Shown here: positions 1 through 8,827 of the stretch, piece after piece
How positions within the stretch are numbered: the first letter of the stretch is position 1
Layout: every line of letters begins with the position of its first letter
Assembly (NCBI GenBank): GCA_017307735.1
Contig: JAFKGR010000007.1
Span: 291,300-355,299 of the forward strand
Direction: 5' to 3'
DNA: 64,000 nucleotides
Source of the DNA: Chitinophagaceae bacterium
Lineage (GTDB): Bacteria > Bacteroidota > Bacteroidia > Chitinophagales > Chitinophagaceae
Translations under genes and position numbers: made by a program
Notes under the pieces: model-generated
The model's database searches: none
What the model was told of the DNA's origin: nothing
Seen by the model: the letters and a program-made list of their open reading frames with translations, nothing else

Positions 1-499
1 GCCGGTCGCCCCACGGATTATCTTCCGGAAATCCTGCGTTGTGTGTCAGCAGATGCCGTATGGTGATTGCCGGGGCATCGGCAGTAAGGCCTTTCAGATT
101 TTTGGCTTGCGGAATATATTTTGAAATGGGATCATCCAGGGATAGTTTTCCTTCATCTCTCAATTTCAGGATAGCCATAGCTGTTATACTCTTGGTCATG
201 GAAGCGATGTGATAATCCGAAAGATCATTGGCATTCAAATTTTTTTCCAGGTTGATATCTCCTTTGAAAAAACTATGAATCAATTTCCCATCTGCAACCA
301 ATCCGTAGCTGATGGATGGAAAATGCTTATCTGTTGCATATTTACTGAACATGGAATCCAAAGCCGGAAATGTGGTTTTGATTTTTTCAATGCGTTGCGG
401 GTCTTTGAAAACGGGTTCATGATAAGTTTGGGCCGATAGCGTAATGCTTACGGTTGATAAAATACCCGAAAGCAGGAAAATGAAATTCTTTTTTCTCAC
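1..499 (-). CDS. Serine hydrolase of the beta-lactamase (class C/PBP-like) family, truncated by window edge
   Basis: Only the N-terminal ~166 codons are present; the gene runs off the left end of the window. The start is read as GTG at 499-497, because an in-frame TAA lies five codons upstream (514-512) and no ATG precedes the signal peptide. The protein begins with a basic and hydrophobic signal peptide ending near LSAQ, so it is exported. The motif SMTK in the context IASMTKSIT is the SxxK catalytic serine-lysine pair of the PF00144 family (class C beta-lactamases, PBP-like esterases and peptidases), followed by the typical stretch HLLTHNAGFP. Family members hydrolyse beta-lactams, D-amino acid peptides or esters; the substrate cannot be told from this fragment. 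It follows the DPP III-like gene on the same strand with a 56-bp gap and may be cotranscribed. Confidence 0.85.
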   Translation of the reverse strand, partial: MRKKNFIFLLSGILSTVSITLSAQTYHEPVFKDPQRIEKIKTTFPALDSMFSKYATDKHFPSISYGLVADGKLIHSFFKGDINLEKNLNANDLSDYHIASMTKSITAMAILKLRDEGKLSLDDPISKYIPQAKNLKGLTADAPAITIRHLLTHNAGFPEDNPWGDR

Positions 500-555
500 T
501 GGTGATGGGAATTAGTCTGGTGTAAACCTATAAAAAATAATCCGAAGCAGGCCGG

Positions 556-2649
556 CTAATTATGGATGGGGAGCAAAGCATATTTCCTGCCATACTCCAT
601 CATCTGATCGTAAAAATTGTCCGGATATTCAATTTTTATATCCACAATTTCATTTCCATTCATTACCGGAACCAGCCTTGGCTGGATAAAACCTTTGTAA
701 GGTTTGATATTCAGTTTTGCAAATCGCTGCAAGACTTCTTCGTGTAAAACGGGATCAACCCGTACTCCGAAATTTTCAATCAAATCCCTTCCCGCATTGA
801 AATCTCCTTCTGATTTGACACGCTGGATTTCGCGAAGCAATTGTCCAAACAGGTTTCTCAGTTTATCATAGTCATTAATCTGAACGTAGGTTTTGCCGTT
901 TCTCTTCACCAGTTCAACTACATTTTTCGTTTTTCCATGTTCATACGCCCACATCGCAATGAGCTGCCGGTTGCGCATGTGTGCCTCTTCCAGGTTTTCT
1001 CCCGGCTTCAGGCGAGTCAGTTGTGTCATCAACCCATTCATCATGTAACTGTCGTACTCGGCTTTGCCCACATCAAGCGTAGTCATGACGCCGATTTGAA
1101 TCAGTTTGGGATCCATGATGTAATAAAGAGCCACCAAATCGGCGCGTGCCTCTTCCAATGCCGATGCATAATTTTTCAAAGTTTTATCGGGAGTAGCTAC
1201 GCCTGGATTGATTTGCCCGCTGGCATGCCCGATAACTTCGTGCATATCAGTATGCAAATCAGATGCGAGATTGCCCCATTTTTTAATTCTGTCTTTTACC
1301 TCATCATTCAATGCAAATTCATCCACCATCCCGCTTCCTGCGCTGTTGACATTGTAAGAATGAATAATGTTGCTCAATGAAACAGATTTGGAACCGTGTT
1401 CTTTTCTGATCCATTCATTGTTGGGCAGGTTGATTCCGATGGGAGTAGAGGGTGAAGTAGCTCCGCTTTCCTGAATGACAGTAATCGCTTTGGCAATAAT
1501 TCCTTTTACATTTTTCTTTTTGTGCTGGGGCATCAGCGGCGAATTGTCTTCAAACCACTGGGCATTCGCAGCTATCGTATTGATGAGCCTGGATGCTTCC
1601 AGATCTTTCATGCTCACCACACTTTCAAAGCTTGCTTTTTTTCCTAACGGGTCATCATACACTTCGATGAATCCGTTTACCACATCCATCCGGCTGGTGG
1701 TATCTTTTACCCAGGCAATGCTGTACTGATCGAAGATAGCGAGGTCGCCGGTATTGTAAAATTGAATTAAAAGATTGAGTGCCTCTTTCTGGGTTTTGTT
1801 TTCTGAAACATCAGCCGCCTGTTTCAGCCAGTACACAATTTTGCTGATTGCCTTCGAATACATACCATTGACCTTCCATGGCTTTTCAAAAATGTGTTCA
1901 TTTTCCTTAACTATTTTACTGTTCAATCCCCACATGGGCACATCTCCTACAGAATTGAATTTGGCATAAAAATCTTCCACTTCTTTTTGCGTCACATTTT
2001 CATAAAAGTTTACTGAGGATGCCTTAACCACATCCACATCGGGACTTAAATCCACCAATTTGGGTTCTACCGCGGGATTGTAAATTATGTTTATTGTTTT
2101 TTTCAAAAATGCATCCAGGGTCTCTTTTTTCTCCAATGGGAATTGAGTGGTGTCACTCGCTTTTGCTACGCTGATGAAATAATCTGCAGAGCATTCCGGG
2201 AAAAATTTTTCATTGCTGTAATGGTGATGGAATCCATAACTGAACCAAAATCTTCCGCAATAAACCTGAAATTTTTTCCAATCATCTGTGGTTTTATCTC
2301 CACGAAAAGTTCCATACATATTCTCCAGCGTTTTGCGAAGCATGAGATTGTATTTGCTCATCTGGTCATAAAAAATATCGCGTCCGGCCAGGGCAGCTTC
2401 CGAAAGATAATATGCCAGTTTTTTTTGTTGGAGACTGAGTTGATCAAATCCCGGAACCTGAAAACGCAGAATCTGAATGTCGGCAAAGGATTGCACCTCC
2501 ACTTTGAAAGAGCTGTCGTAGGTGACTCCCACAAATGAGTCCACATTATTACCTGTTTGATTATTCTTTTTGGAAGAATTATCCGTGTTGCAAGCGAAAA
2601 AAAAGCTGGTCATCAAAAAAGGAATTGCTGATTTAAAATATTTTGACAT
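556..2649 (-). CDS. Dipeptidyl-peptidase III-like zinc metallopeptidase (M49), predicted lipoprotein
   Basis: A 697-residue protein that would cleave dipeptides from the N terminus of peptides. The zinc site of family M49 is visible as HEVIGH (residues 470-475, the HExxGH motif with one extra residue compared with HExxH) and EEARAD (499-504), which supplies the third zinc ligand. The N terminus MSKYFKSAIPFLM...FFFAC is a lipoprotein signal with the lipobox Cys at residue 20, so the enzyme should be anchored in the envelope, whereas eukaryotic DPP III is cytosolic. Full length for the family (about 650-720 residues). Start ATG at 2649. It sits between a dienelactone hydrolase and a truncated beta-lactamase-fold hydrolase, all on the minus strand, suggesting a degradative or peptide-scavenging group. 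Confidence 0.9.
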   Translation of the reverse strand: MSKYFKSAIPFLMTSFFFACNTDNSSKKNNQTGNNVDSFVGVTYDSSFKVEVQSFADIQILRFQVPGFDQLSLQQKKLAYYLSEAALAGRDIFYDQMSKYNLMLRKTLENMYGTFRGDKTTDDWKKFQVYCGRFWFSYGFHHHYSNEKFFPECSADYFISVAKASDTTQFPLEKKETLDAFLKKTINIIYNPAVEPKLVDLSPDVDVVKASSVNFYENVTQKEVEDFYAKFNSVGDVPMWGLNSKIVKENEHIFEKPWKVNGMYSKAISKIVYWLKQAADVSENKTQKEALNLLIQFYNTGDLAIFDQYSIAWVKDTTSRMDVVNGFIEVYDDPLGKKASFESVVSMKDLEASRLINTIAANAQWFEDNSPLMPQHKKKNVKGIIAKAITVIQESGATSPSTPIGINLPNNEWIRKEHGSKSVSLSNIIHSYNVNSAGSGMVDEFALNDEVKDRIKKWGNLASDLHTDMHEVIGHASGQINPGVATPDKTLKNYASALEEARADLVALYYIMDPKLIQIGVMTTLDVGKAEYDSYMMNGLMTQLTRLKPGENLEEAHMRNRQLIAMWAYEHGKTKNVVELVKRNGKTYVQINDYDKLRNLFGQLLREIQRVKSEGDFNAGRDLIENFGVRVDPVLHEEVLQRFAKLNIKPYKGFIQPRLVPVMNGNEIVDIKIEYPDNFYDQMMEYGRKYALLPIHN

Positions 2650-2752
2650 GGCAGTGGTTTTTCTAAAAATAAAAAATAATTTCCAGAGCCAGGCCGTTCC
2701 ATTCAGTTTTTTACGAATGTCACTATCATTAAAAATAAATGATCATGGCTGT

Positions 2753-3619
2753 TTAATTTGCAAGAACACGTTGAAAAAATGATCTCATATCCTGCCATGA
2801 AGCGCCATCTGCTTCTGCATTGTAACCAATTGGGATTTTAAATTTTTCTCCATTGGCTGTTGCGCCCGGGTTGGTGTAGCCGTGTTTGGCATCGGGATAG
2901 CTTTTGAATTGATAATCGATTTTGGCAGCATTCATCTTTTGTTCAAATGGCTGAACATTGTTCTTTTCGAATTCGTCTGCGCTGCCACTGCAAATCAGAA
3001 ATTTTGCTTTGATACCCGGTTGAGGTTGGGCTACGCCGAGGCTCGGATGAAAAACAGCTACGGCTCTTACCGGAGCTCCGAGAATGCCCGCGTTGATGGC
3101 GGTAAACCCGCCGAAACAATAACCTGTAAGCGCCAGATCAGAAGTGTCCACAAGATCGTTTGTTTTCAATTTTTCAATCGCCTTATCAACCAATTCTTTG
3201 CACAAAGCCGGATTTTCATAATAAGGTTTGGTAGCTGCAGTGGCTTCCTGCGGATTATTTGCTATGGTTCCATTTCCAAATGGATCGATAGACATTGCCA
3301 CATATCCAAGGTTGGCAAACATTTTTCCCCTTTCGCGGATATAATTATTTAGTCCCCACCATTCTGGTACCACAATAATTCCGGGTCTTTTTCCCAACTG
3401 GCTTCCATTAAATGAAATATAAGCATCGTGTTCCTGCCCGTTGAGCGTAAAAGATGTTTTTACTTCTTTGATGTTTTTTCCCTGAAGGCTATCCTTCAGT
3501 GCGTCGAAAGTATGAGTCATATCATTTGATTTTTCTGTTTTTGTTTGTGTGTTGCCCTGGCACGAAATGGCCATTAGTGCTAAAGTAACCGGAATAATGT
3601 GAAAAACAGACATTTTCAT
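2753..3619 (-). CDS. Dienelactone hydrolase family protein, predicted lipoprotein
   Basis: An alpha/beta hydrolase of the dienelactone hydrolase family (PF01738). The nucleophile elbow is GYCFGG, with Cys as nucleophile as in classical dienelactone hydrolases, and the catalytic His is in DAKHGYTNPGA near the C terminus; an Asp in the GSADEF stretch fits the triad. An early segment PGIIVVPEWWGLN matches the oxyanion-hole region. The N terminus carries a signal ending in ALMAISC, a lipobox, so the protein is probably anchored in the envelope. Two ATG codons are possible (3619 and 3613); the longer is given. Physiological substrate unknown: the family hydrolyses cyclic esters and various carboxyl esters. 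It diverges from the metallohydrolase gene at 3707. Confidence 0.88.
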   Translation of the reverse strand: MKMSVFHIIPVTLALMAISCQGNTQTKTEKSNDMTHTFDALKDSLQGKNIKEVKTSFTLNGQEHDAYISFNGSQLGKRPGIIVVPEWWGLNNYIRERGKMFANLGYVAMSIDPFGNGTIANNPQEATAATKPYYENPALCKELVDKAIEKLKTNDLVDTSDLALTGYCFGGFTAINAGILGAPVRAVAVFHPSLGVAQPQPGIKAKFLICSGSADEFEKNNVQPFEQKMNAAKIDYQFKSYPDAKHGYTNPGATANGEKFKIPIGYNAEADGASWQDMRSFFQRVLAN

Positions 3620-3693
3620 GAGCCTTATTTCTTTTATATAAGTGAGAAATATTTTGTGTACAAAACTGCTTGCTTTTTTGCAATTCCATTATA

Positions 3694-3701
3694 TACATTT
3701 G
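3694..3701 (+). promoter_or_regulatory. Minus-7 promoter box TACATTTG, very close to the start codon
   Basis: Exact match to the Bacteroidota TAnnTTTG element, ending only 5 nt before the ATG at 3707. A TTG at 3670-3672 could be the upstream element (21-nt spacing, longer than the usual ~19). If used, transcription would start at or within a few bases of the ATG, giving a leaderless mRNA. Confidence 0.45.
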
Positions 3702-3706
3702 TACCC

Positions 3707-4546
3707 ATGTCCCTGTTTATCGCTTCCCTCAATTCCGGCAGTAATGGCAATTGTTACTATATTGGCAACAAAAATGAAGCCATCCTTGTAGATGTGGGTA
3801 TCTCCTGCCGTGCAATGGAAAAGAGGATGAAACATCTTGGATTGGATCTGTCGCTGGTGAAGGCAGTTTTTATTTCTCATGAACACTCTGATCATATTTC
3901 CGGATTGGGTTCCCTTTTGAAAAGGCAGCGGATTCCTCTTTATGTTTCAGAAAAAACGTTTCAATTCTGTGGTGTGGAATATGACATGACAGAGATCAAC
4001 CATTTCTCAAACGGAGATACAATTGCTGTGGGGAATATGAATATTTCTGTGTTTTCCAAAATTCATGATGCCATTGATCCCTACAGTTTTTGTGTGGAAG
4101 AAAACGGAATCTATGTTGGAGTAATCACCGATATTGGCCGCTGTGGAGATAATGTCGTGAAATGGTTTTCCAAATGTCATGCTGCTTTTCTGGAAGCAAA
4201 TTATGATGAAGAAATGTTGAATGATGGCCCATATCCATTTTATCTTAAAAGGCGCATCGCCGGCGGATTGGGGCATCTCAGCAATGATCAGGCTCTCAAA
4301 TTATTTAAGGAACACCGGCCCGGTTATATGAGCCATCTGATTTTATCTCATCTGTCAAAAACAAATAACTCACCTGAAATTGTAGAATCTCTTTTCGCAC
4401 GGGATTGTGGAGATGTTCAAATTGTGGTGGCTCCCCGTACCGAAGAAACCAATCTTTTTGAAATTGATGGTACAGGGAATGGCATGTCAGGAAAAATATC
4501 TCAGGATTGGGTACAAACTGTTTTGAGTTTTAATAACAAGGCTTAG
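3707..4546 (+). CDS. MBL-fold metallohydrolase, WalJ/YycJ-like
   Basis: A 279-residue metallo-beta-lactamase-fold protein. It begins MSLFIASLNSGSNGNCYYIG, the typical YycJ/WalJ opening, and carries the metal motif HEHSDH (HxHxDH) in FISHEHSDHISGLG; later His residues occur in GGLGHLSND and LILSHLS, and Asp in GVITDIGRCGDN. Homologues (YycJ of Firmicutes) act as DNA exonucleases linked to repair, and the family is often found next to other housekeeping genes. I chose the ATG at 3707 over an in-frame upstream codon at 3599, because the conserved sequence begins exactly there and a minus-7 box lies just upstream. It is divergent from the dienelactone hydrolase gene. Role here is inferred from family only. 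Confidence 0.88.
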   Translation: MSLFIASLNSGSNGNCYYIGNKNEAILVDVGISCRAMEKRMKHLGLDLSLVKAVFISHEHSDHISGLGSLLKRQRIPLYVSEKTFQFCGVEYDMTEINHFSNGDTIAVGNMNISVFSKIHDAIDPYSFCVEENGIYVGVITDIGRCGDNVVKWFSKCHAAFLEANYDEEMLNDGPYPFYLKRRIAGGLGHLSNDQALKLFKEHRPGYMSHLILSHLSKTNNSPEIVESLFARDCGDVQIVVAPRTEETNLFEIDGTGNGMSGKISQDWVQTVLSFNNKA

Positions 4547-4681
4547 TAGGTCAGGTTTACTTTTTTTATTTTTTTTCTGAATGAGATTTTTATGTTCTTC
4601 ATAAAAGATTTCAAAAATACTTTTTGCTGAATAATCTGGGAGGAAGTTTTTGGTCATTTAGTAGAAAAAAATTTCAACACC

Positions 4682-5056
4682 ATGTTCTGGTATCATGTTC
4701 TGGACATTTCTTTTGTAATCTTTCATTCATTGATTATTGTTTTCAATCTTTTCGGCTGGATTTGGAAGAAAACCCGGTTGGCCAATCTGATTCTGCTTCT
4801 TCTTACTGGTGGCTCGTGGTTTATTCTTGGAATATTTTATGGAATAGGCTTTTGCCCGTTTACCCAATGGCATTGGGAAGTGCTGAATCATTTGGGGATT
4901 TATGACCTGCCCAATTCGTATGTAAAATATCTTGTGCAAAGAATTACGGGAATTTCATTTGGCGATAGACTGGTCGATACCGTTACAGCCATCTGTTATT
5001 TTACAGCGCTGGCTTTATCACTCTTTTTTAATTTGAGAAGGAAGAGAGTAAAATAA
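4682..5056 (+). CDS. DUF2784-like small integral membrane protein
   Basis: A 124-residue protein with three or four hydrophobic segments (roughly residues 5-28, 35-55 and 100-118) and a basic C-terminal tail. The stretch GIGFCPFTQWHWEVL between the second and third segments matches the CPLTxWHW signature of DUF2784 membrane proteins, whose function is unknown. It stands alone between the metallohydrolase and a DUF488 gene on the opposite strand. A T-rich run lies about 110 nt upstream. Confident as a membrane protein gene, less so in the family name. Confidence 0.75.
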   Translation: MFWYHVLDISFVIFHSLIIVFNLFGWIWKKTRLANLILLLLTGGSWFILGIFYGIGFCPFTQWHWEVLNHLGIYDLPNSYVKYLVQRITGISFGDRLVDTVTAICYFTALALSLFFNLRRKRVK

Positions 5057-5192
5057 TTGTTGTTTCACTTTATCCTGATAATTCCTTTCGAGAAATGAAT
5101 GTTGTTGAATAGTTCAAAAAAGAAAGTAACCAATCACAGATTCGAACTGACTTATTTATCCAATGCAATTTTTTTTGCTATCAAAATCTCTA

Positions 5193-5729
5193 TCATTCCG
5201 GCTTTACTATATCATATCTCACCTTCCCCTCCTGAATTGTGGCAGCTCCCGTATATGGATGTTCTTTGGACAGGTCTTTCCCCATAATATGGTTAACCTT
5301 CCATCCGCGAACTTTCAGATAATCACTGATAAGCGAACGATGGCAGCGCCACCATACGGCTTCAGAACACATATAAACCACTCTTTTAGCGGATGCAAGG
5401 GCGATGAGTTCTTTGATCCCTTCCGCGAAATCTTCCGTTTCCATATAATCGGCGTACGCTCTGAATGCCGGATGCCGCCAGGCTATATTTTTGGAATCTT
5501 TCGAAAATTTTCTTCTCCCGCCAAGCTTTGCAATGTGCGTGTATTCAATACCGTGAGACGGTATCTCATTTTGAAGATTATCTTTATTAAACCATGGAAA
5601 TTTTCTCGAACCCGGATAACTCCTAACATCCGCCAACAATTCAATTTGAAAAGAATTCAATATTTCTATCAATTCTTCCAATGAGCGTGTTGAATGACCA
5701 ATGGTCCAGATTTGCTTCTCATTTTGCAT
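5193..5729 (-). CDS. DUF488 domain-containing protein
   Basis: A 178-residue cytoplasmic protein matching DUF488 (PF04343): it opens with IWTIGHSTRSLEE, then LLADVRSYPGSRKFPWFN, KLGGRRK and a C-terminal block with VVYMCSEAVWWRCHRSLIS and HIM. The conserved GHS, DVR, P and C/H residues are all present. The conserved Cys and His residues hint at an enzyme or nucleotide-binding role, but no biochemical function is established for the family. Start ATG at 5729; the next gene upstream (5902) is divergent. No signal peptide. Confidence 0.85.
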   Translation of the reverse strand: MQNEKQIWTIGHSTRSLEELIEILNSFQIELLADVRSYPGSRKFPWFNKDNLQNEIPSHGIEYTHIAKLGGRRKFSKDSKNIAWRHPAFRAYADYMETEDFAEGIKELIALASAKRVVYMCSEAVWWRCHRSLISDYLKVRGWKVNHIMGKDLSKEHPYTGAATIQEGKVRYDIVKPE

Positions 5730-5901
5730 AAACAGGTATTATCATATTATGTACCACATTTAAAAATCGATGGCGAATAGGGTTATCGTGGGCTTTCGAG
5801 ATGAGGAATTGAACACCTCGAAAAGCACCATTTCAAAATGCAATTTGTTTTCTCTTAAATTTTGTCTTGCCAAAATATTTATTTTGCAGGAAATATTACA
5901 A

Positions 5902-6588
5902 ATGAAAACAGCTATTATATCCGGTGCAGGAGGTGCATTGGGAAGTGGTATAAAAAATAAGTTTTTAAGCAAAGGCTATTTTGTAAATGGGCTTTATCAC
6001 CATTCGCCTGACAGAACCAAAGAACCTTTAAAAGAAAATGAAAAGGATTTTGAAGTTGACCTGCTCGATGAAAATGCCGTTGAATCTCTTGTTAAAGAAA
6101 TTGCGGCAGAGCAAAAGGAAATAGATGTGCTTGTTTGCACTGCCGGTGGATTTGCCATGAATACAATTGAAAAAGCCACTGCAGCGGATTTACAAAAACA
6201 GATCGATTTAAATTTTAAAACAGCCTATCATCTTGTTCGACCTGTCTATTTGCAAATGAAGAAACAGGGACGAGGCCGAATTTTTCTGACAGGCAGCCGG
6301 CAAGGTTTGGTCCCTTCCAGGGGGACACATGCGCTGGCTTATACAATTTCAAAATCTATGTTATTTACACTTTCCGAAGTGTTGAATGCAGATGCCAAAG
6401 ATGATGTAGTAATTTCAATGGTTGTGCCTTCTATGATAGATACGCCGGCGAACAGGCGGGATATGCCGGATGCTGATTTCAACAAATGGGCTTCTCCGGA
6501 TAGGATTGCAGAGGTCATTGCATTCTATTCCTCGGATGAAGCTAAAATTATCCGTGAGCCTGTTATCAAGGTTTATAATCAGTCTTAA
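5902..6588 (+). CDS. Short-chain dehydrogenase/reductase (SDR)
   Basis: A 228-residue classical SDR oxidoreductase. The N-terminal nucleotide-binding motif is GAGGALGSG (TGxxxGxG variant) at residues 8-16; NAG is replaced by CTAGG at about 83-87, and the active-site residues are Ser in LTGSRQG and the Tyr-x3-Lys of YTISKS. It uses NAD(P)H; the substrate is not predictable. The ATG at 5902 is preferred to an in-frame codon 44 residues upstream, since the nucleotide-binding beta strand begins immediately at MKTAIISGAGG. A TTTG (5861-5864) and a TATTTTG (5880-5886) resemble a promoter with short spacing. It stands alone, divergent from the DUF488 gene. Confidence 0.9.
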   Translation: MKTAIISGAGGALGSGIKNKFLSKGYFVNGLYHHSPDRTKEPLKENEKDFEVDLLDENAVESLVKEIAAEQKEIDVLVCTAGGFAMNTIEKATAADLQKQIDLNFKTAYHLVRPVYLQMKKQGRGRIFLTGSRQGLVPSRGTHALAYTISKSMLFTLSEVLNADAKDDVVISMVVPSMIDTPANRRDMPDADFNKWASPDRIAEVIAFYSSDEAKIIREPVIKVYNQS

Positions 6589-7011
6589 AAAAAGTAAGAA
6601 GTAATATCAGGCATAAATCTGTGTTGTTTCATCATAATTGTGAATGTATTGGCCTGCAAAAGTTTTTCGGGTTATCAACCATTGTCCGGAAGAAATTTTC
6701 TCTTGCTTGCTTCGAATGTTTTAAAGTCAACTGCAAAAATTTGGGTTAAAGAGCCGGGCAACGAATTCACGAATAAAATTAAATCCTTCATTCGTGATAA
6801 TTCGAAAGATTCGTTGTAAAATCCTTTTTTCTAATTTCGCAGAAGGGTATTTGAGGAAAAGATGAAAAATCATTTTAATTTTTAATCGCCTCTGATTCAT
6901 TGGTAATCTTTACTTGACTTCCATTTTTTTTAAGATCATATTAAAAGATGATGAAGATTATCATTGCATTTGCGTGTCAATCCACAAAAAAGGATAATTT
7001 TATCCCGCTTT
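6589..7011. other. Gene-free stretch with an inverted repeat
   Basis: No convincing coding region. The only structure I see is the hairpin at 6762-6804 listed separately. The last ~100 bp should hold the promoter of the cytochrome gene at 7012, but no exact TAnnTTTG box is visible. Confidence 0.5.
6762..6804. repeat. Inverted repeat built from the ACGAATTCACGAAT element
   Basis: Left arm CGAATTCACGAAT (6762-6774), right arm ATTCGTG-AT-AATTCG (6790-6804): 13 base pairs with a 2-nt bulge and a 15-nt loop. The left arm is the same element as the two direct repeats at 8808 and 8964 on the other side of the cytochrome gene pair. Confidence 0.7.
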
Positions 7012-7425
7012 ATGGCTCCTATAGAACCGTTCAAAATAAAAGTATTCACTTTCGTGATTTTGTGTGCAGTATTTCTGTCATACACTTTTTGGTTATATTC
7101 TGAAGTACCCGCCAAAAGCAAGCCGGCAAATACTTTGGCTGAAAAAGGAAAAATGATCTGGCAGCAAAAAAACTGTTCGGCATGTCATCAGCTATACGGA
7201 TTGGGAGGTCATTTGGGGCCGGATTTAACCAATGTTTATTCACGCAGGCCTGAAATTTATATACGTGCTATTTTGCAGGCAGGCACTCCTGTGATGCCCG
7301 ATTTCCATTTGTCATCAAAAGAGAAAGATGCACTTGTTGCATTTTTTAAATACACCAACACAACCGGCACTGCCGATCCAAAATCCTTTACGCAACATTT
7401 AGATGGAACAATATCCCAACCATAA
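7012..7425 (+). CDS. NorC-like membrane-anchored cytochrome c
   Basis: A 137-residue monoheme cytochrome c that should pass electrons to the heme-copper subunit encoded next to it. One N-terminal transmembrane segment (about residues 10-28) anchors it, with the heme domain in the periplasm. The heme site is CSACH in the context NCSACHQLYGLGGHLGPDLTN, and the distal Met is in GTPVMPDFHLS; both resemble NorC, the small subunit of cytochrome c-type nitric oxide reductase. The ATG at 7012 is preferred over an in-frame codon at 6964, which would add a polar extension before the anchor. The gene overlaps the next one by 23 bp (7403-7425), so translation is probably coupled. Confidence 0.87.
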   Translation: MAPIEPFKIKVFTFVILCAVFLSYTFWLYSEVPAKSKPANTLAEKGKMIWQQKNCSACHQLYGLGGHLGPDLTNVYSRRPEIYIRAILQAGTPVMPDFHLSSKEKDALVAFFKYTNTTGTADPKSFTQHLDGTISQP

Positions 7426-8797
7426 AATCAATTATTCTGTTGCTTTCATAAAGATGGCGCTGTTGTTTTTGCTGAGCGCGCTTTCCTTTGGTTTATTGGC
7501 GGCGTTGCAATATATCATTCCCGGATTTGGACGGGATACTTTTTCATTTGAAAAGTTGAGACCGCTTCATGTGTCTTCGGCTGTCTTTTGGATTATCCTG
7601 GGCGCGATGGGATCAGTCATTTCTTTTTTCCGTCAACATAAAAGACGCAAACTAAAAAATCAGTTTTGGATAAAAGTCCAGTTTTACATTTTTACCCTTT
7701 CATTTGGCGGTGCACTTGTTTCTTATTGTTTTGGCATTTTCAGCGGAAGGGAATATTGGGAGTTTCATCCGTTATTGGCCATTCCCATTGCAATCGGATG
7801 GATCGTTTTTATAGTCAATTTTCTTTCAAATCTCGGGACACTCAAAAATCAGCCGGTCTATATCTGGATGTGGTTTACCGGAATTTTATTTTTTCTGTTT
7901 ACCTACGTTGAGTCAAACCTGTGGCTCATTCCGGCGATCAATGATAATCTGGTAAAAGACATGACGATTCAATGGAAATCCTACGGCTCAATGGTGGGTT
8001 CATGGAATTTATTGATCTACGGCAGTTCCATTTTTTTAATGGATGCTATTTCGGGAAGTAAAAAATATAGTTACAGTAATCTTGTATTTGCACTTTACTT
8101 TCTAAGCCTTTTCAATCTGATGTTTAACTGGGGGCATCATATTTACACTTTACCCACTTCTCTATATATAAAAGACATCGGATATCTTGTCAGCATGACA
8201 GAACTTTTTCTTTTCGGCAGGATTATTTATTTGTGGAGGTCTTCTGTGACAACCGCTCAAAAATATTTTCATATTCGTCCCTACCGTTTTTTGCTGGCTG
8301 CCGATGTGTGGGTTTTTCTAACGCTCGGGCTTGCGGTTTGCATGTCCATTCCCGCATTGAATATTTATATGCACGGGACACATGTTATTGTTGCACATAC
8401 GATGGGAGCTACTATCGGGATTAATAGTTTTTTACTGATAGCCTTTGCCTGCTATATTTTAGGAAAAAAGAAAAACGGTAATTTTTTTAAGAGCAAATGG
8501 ATTGACATTGGTTTCTGGGTTATAAATATCTCCTTGGTTTTTTTCTGGATATCCCTGATTGTGGCCGGATTTATCAAATCTCATTGGATGTTTCATCAGC
8601 CGGATGTGCCGTTTGGCGTGATGATGATGAGCCTTAAACCATGGTTTATTTCTTTTTATATATCCGGATGCGGGTTGTTTATTGGATTTTGTATGATCAT
8701 TTTTCCATTGCTGTTTAATCATCTGCTGAGGGATGAGAATAATAGTTTTTTTAAGAGGAAGGAAAATCACAACCTGAAGGAAATGGTTTTAGACTAA
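7403..8797 (+). CDS. NorB/heme-copper oxidase-like catalytic subunit with unusual ligand residues
   Basis: A 464-residue, about 12-helix membrane protein of the heme-copper oxidase/nitric oxide reductase superfamily. Visible ligand candidates: H56 (LRPLH, low-spin heme), H245-H246 (GHHIYTLP, FeB/CuB), E267, and H332 (VAHTMG, high-spin heme). Measured against P. aeruginosa NorB numbering (H60, H207, H258/H259, E280, H347, H349), the spacing matches, but the H207 position is Y194, E211 is V198, E215 is N202, and the second low-spin heme ligand H349 is M334. So it keeps the fold and most ligands but lacks one metal-B His. It may be one of the divergent NOR-like families; whether it reduces NO or O2 cannot be decided. 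It overlaps the cytochrome c gene upstream; no accessory norQ/norD genes are nearby. Confidence 0.85.
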   Translation: MEQYPNHKINYSVAFIKMALLFLLSALSFGLLAALQYIIPGFGRDTFSFEKLRPLHVSSAVFWIILGAMGSVISFFRQHKRRKLKNQFWIKVQFYIFTLSFGGALVSYCFGIFSGREYWEFHPLLAIPIAIGWIVFIVNFLSNLGTLKNQPVYIWMWFTGILFFLFTYVESNLWLIPAINDNLVKDMTIQWKSYGSMVGSWNLLIYGSSIFLMDAISGSKKYSYSNLVFALYFLSLFNLMFNWGHHIYTLPTSLYIKDIGYLVSMTELFLFGRIIYLWRSSVTTAQKYFHIRPYRFLLAADVWVFLTLGLAVCMSIPALNIYMHGTHVIVAHTMGATIGINSFLLIAFACYILGKKKNGNFFKSKWIDIGFWVINISLVFFWISLIVAGFIKSHWMFHQPDVPFGVMMMSLKPWFISFYISGCGLFIGFCMIIFPLLFNHLLRDENNSFFKRKENHNLKEMVLD

Positions 8798-8807
8798 AAT
8801 TGAACAG

Positions 8808-8827
8808 GCCACGAATTCACGAATGGA
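8808..8827 (+). repeat. Direct repeat copy 1 (core ACGAATTCACGAAT)
   Basis: A 20-bp sequence starting GCCACGAATTCAC and ending GAATGGA, identical to the copy at 8964-8983, 156 bp away. It starts 11 bp after the stop codon of the heme-copper subunit. The 14-bp core also forms the left arm of the hairpin at 6762-6804. Confidence 0.8.

Noticed and set aside
841..1380. Long open frames antisense to genes (for example within the DPP III-like gene)
   Set aside because: They are frame shadows of recognised genes with no family similarity, no signal peptide or start context and mirrored codon usage.
5130..5160. tRNA-like T-arm (AGATTCGAACTG) on the minus strand
   Set aside because: Only three of five stem pairs form and no acceptor, D or anticodon arm is visible upstream; considered a chance match.
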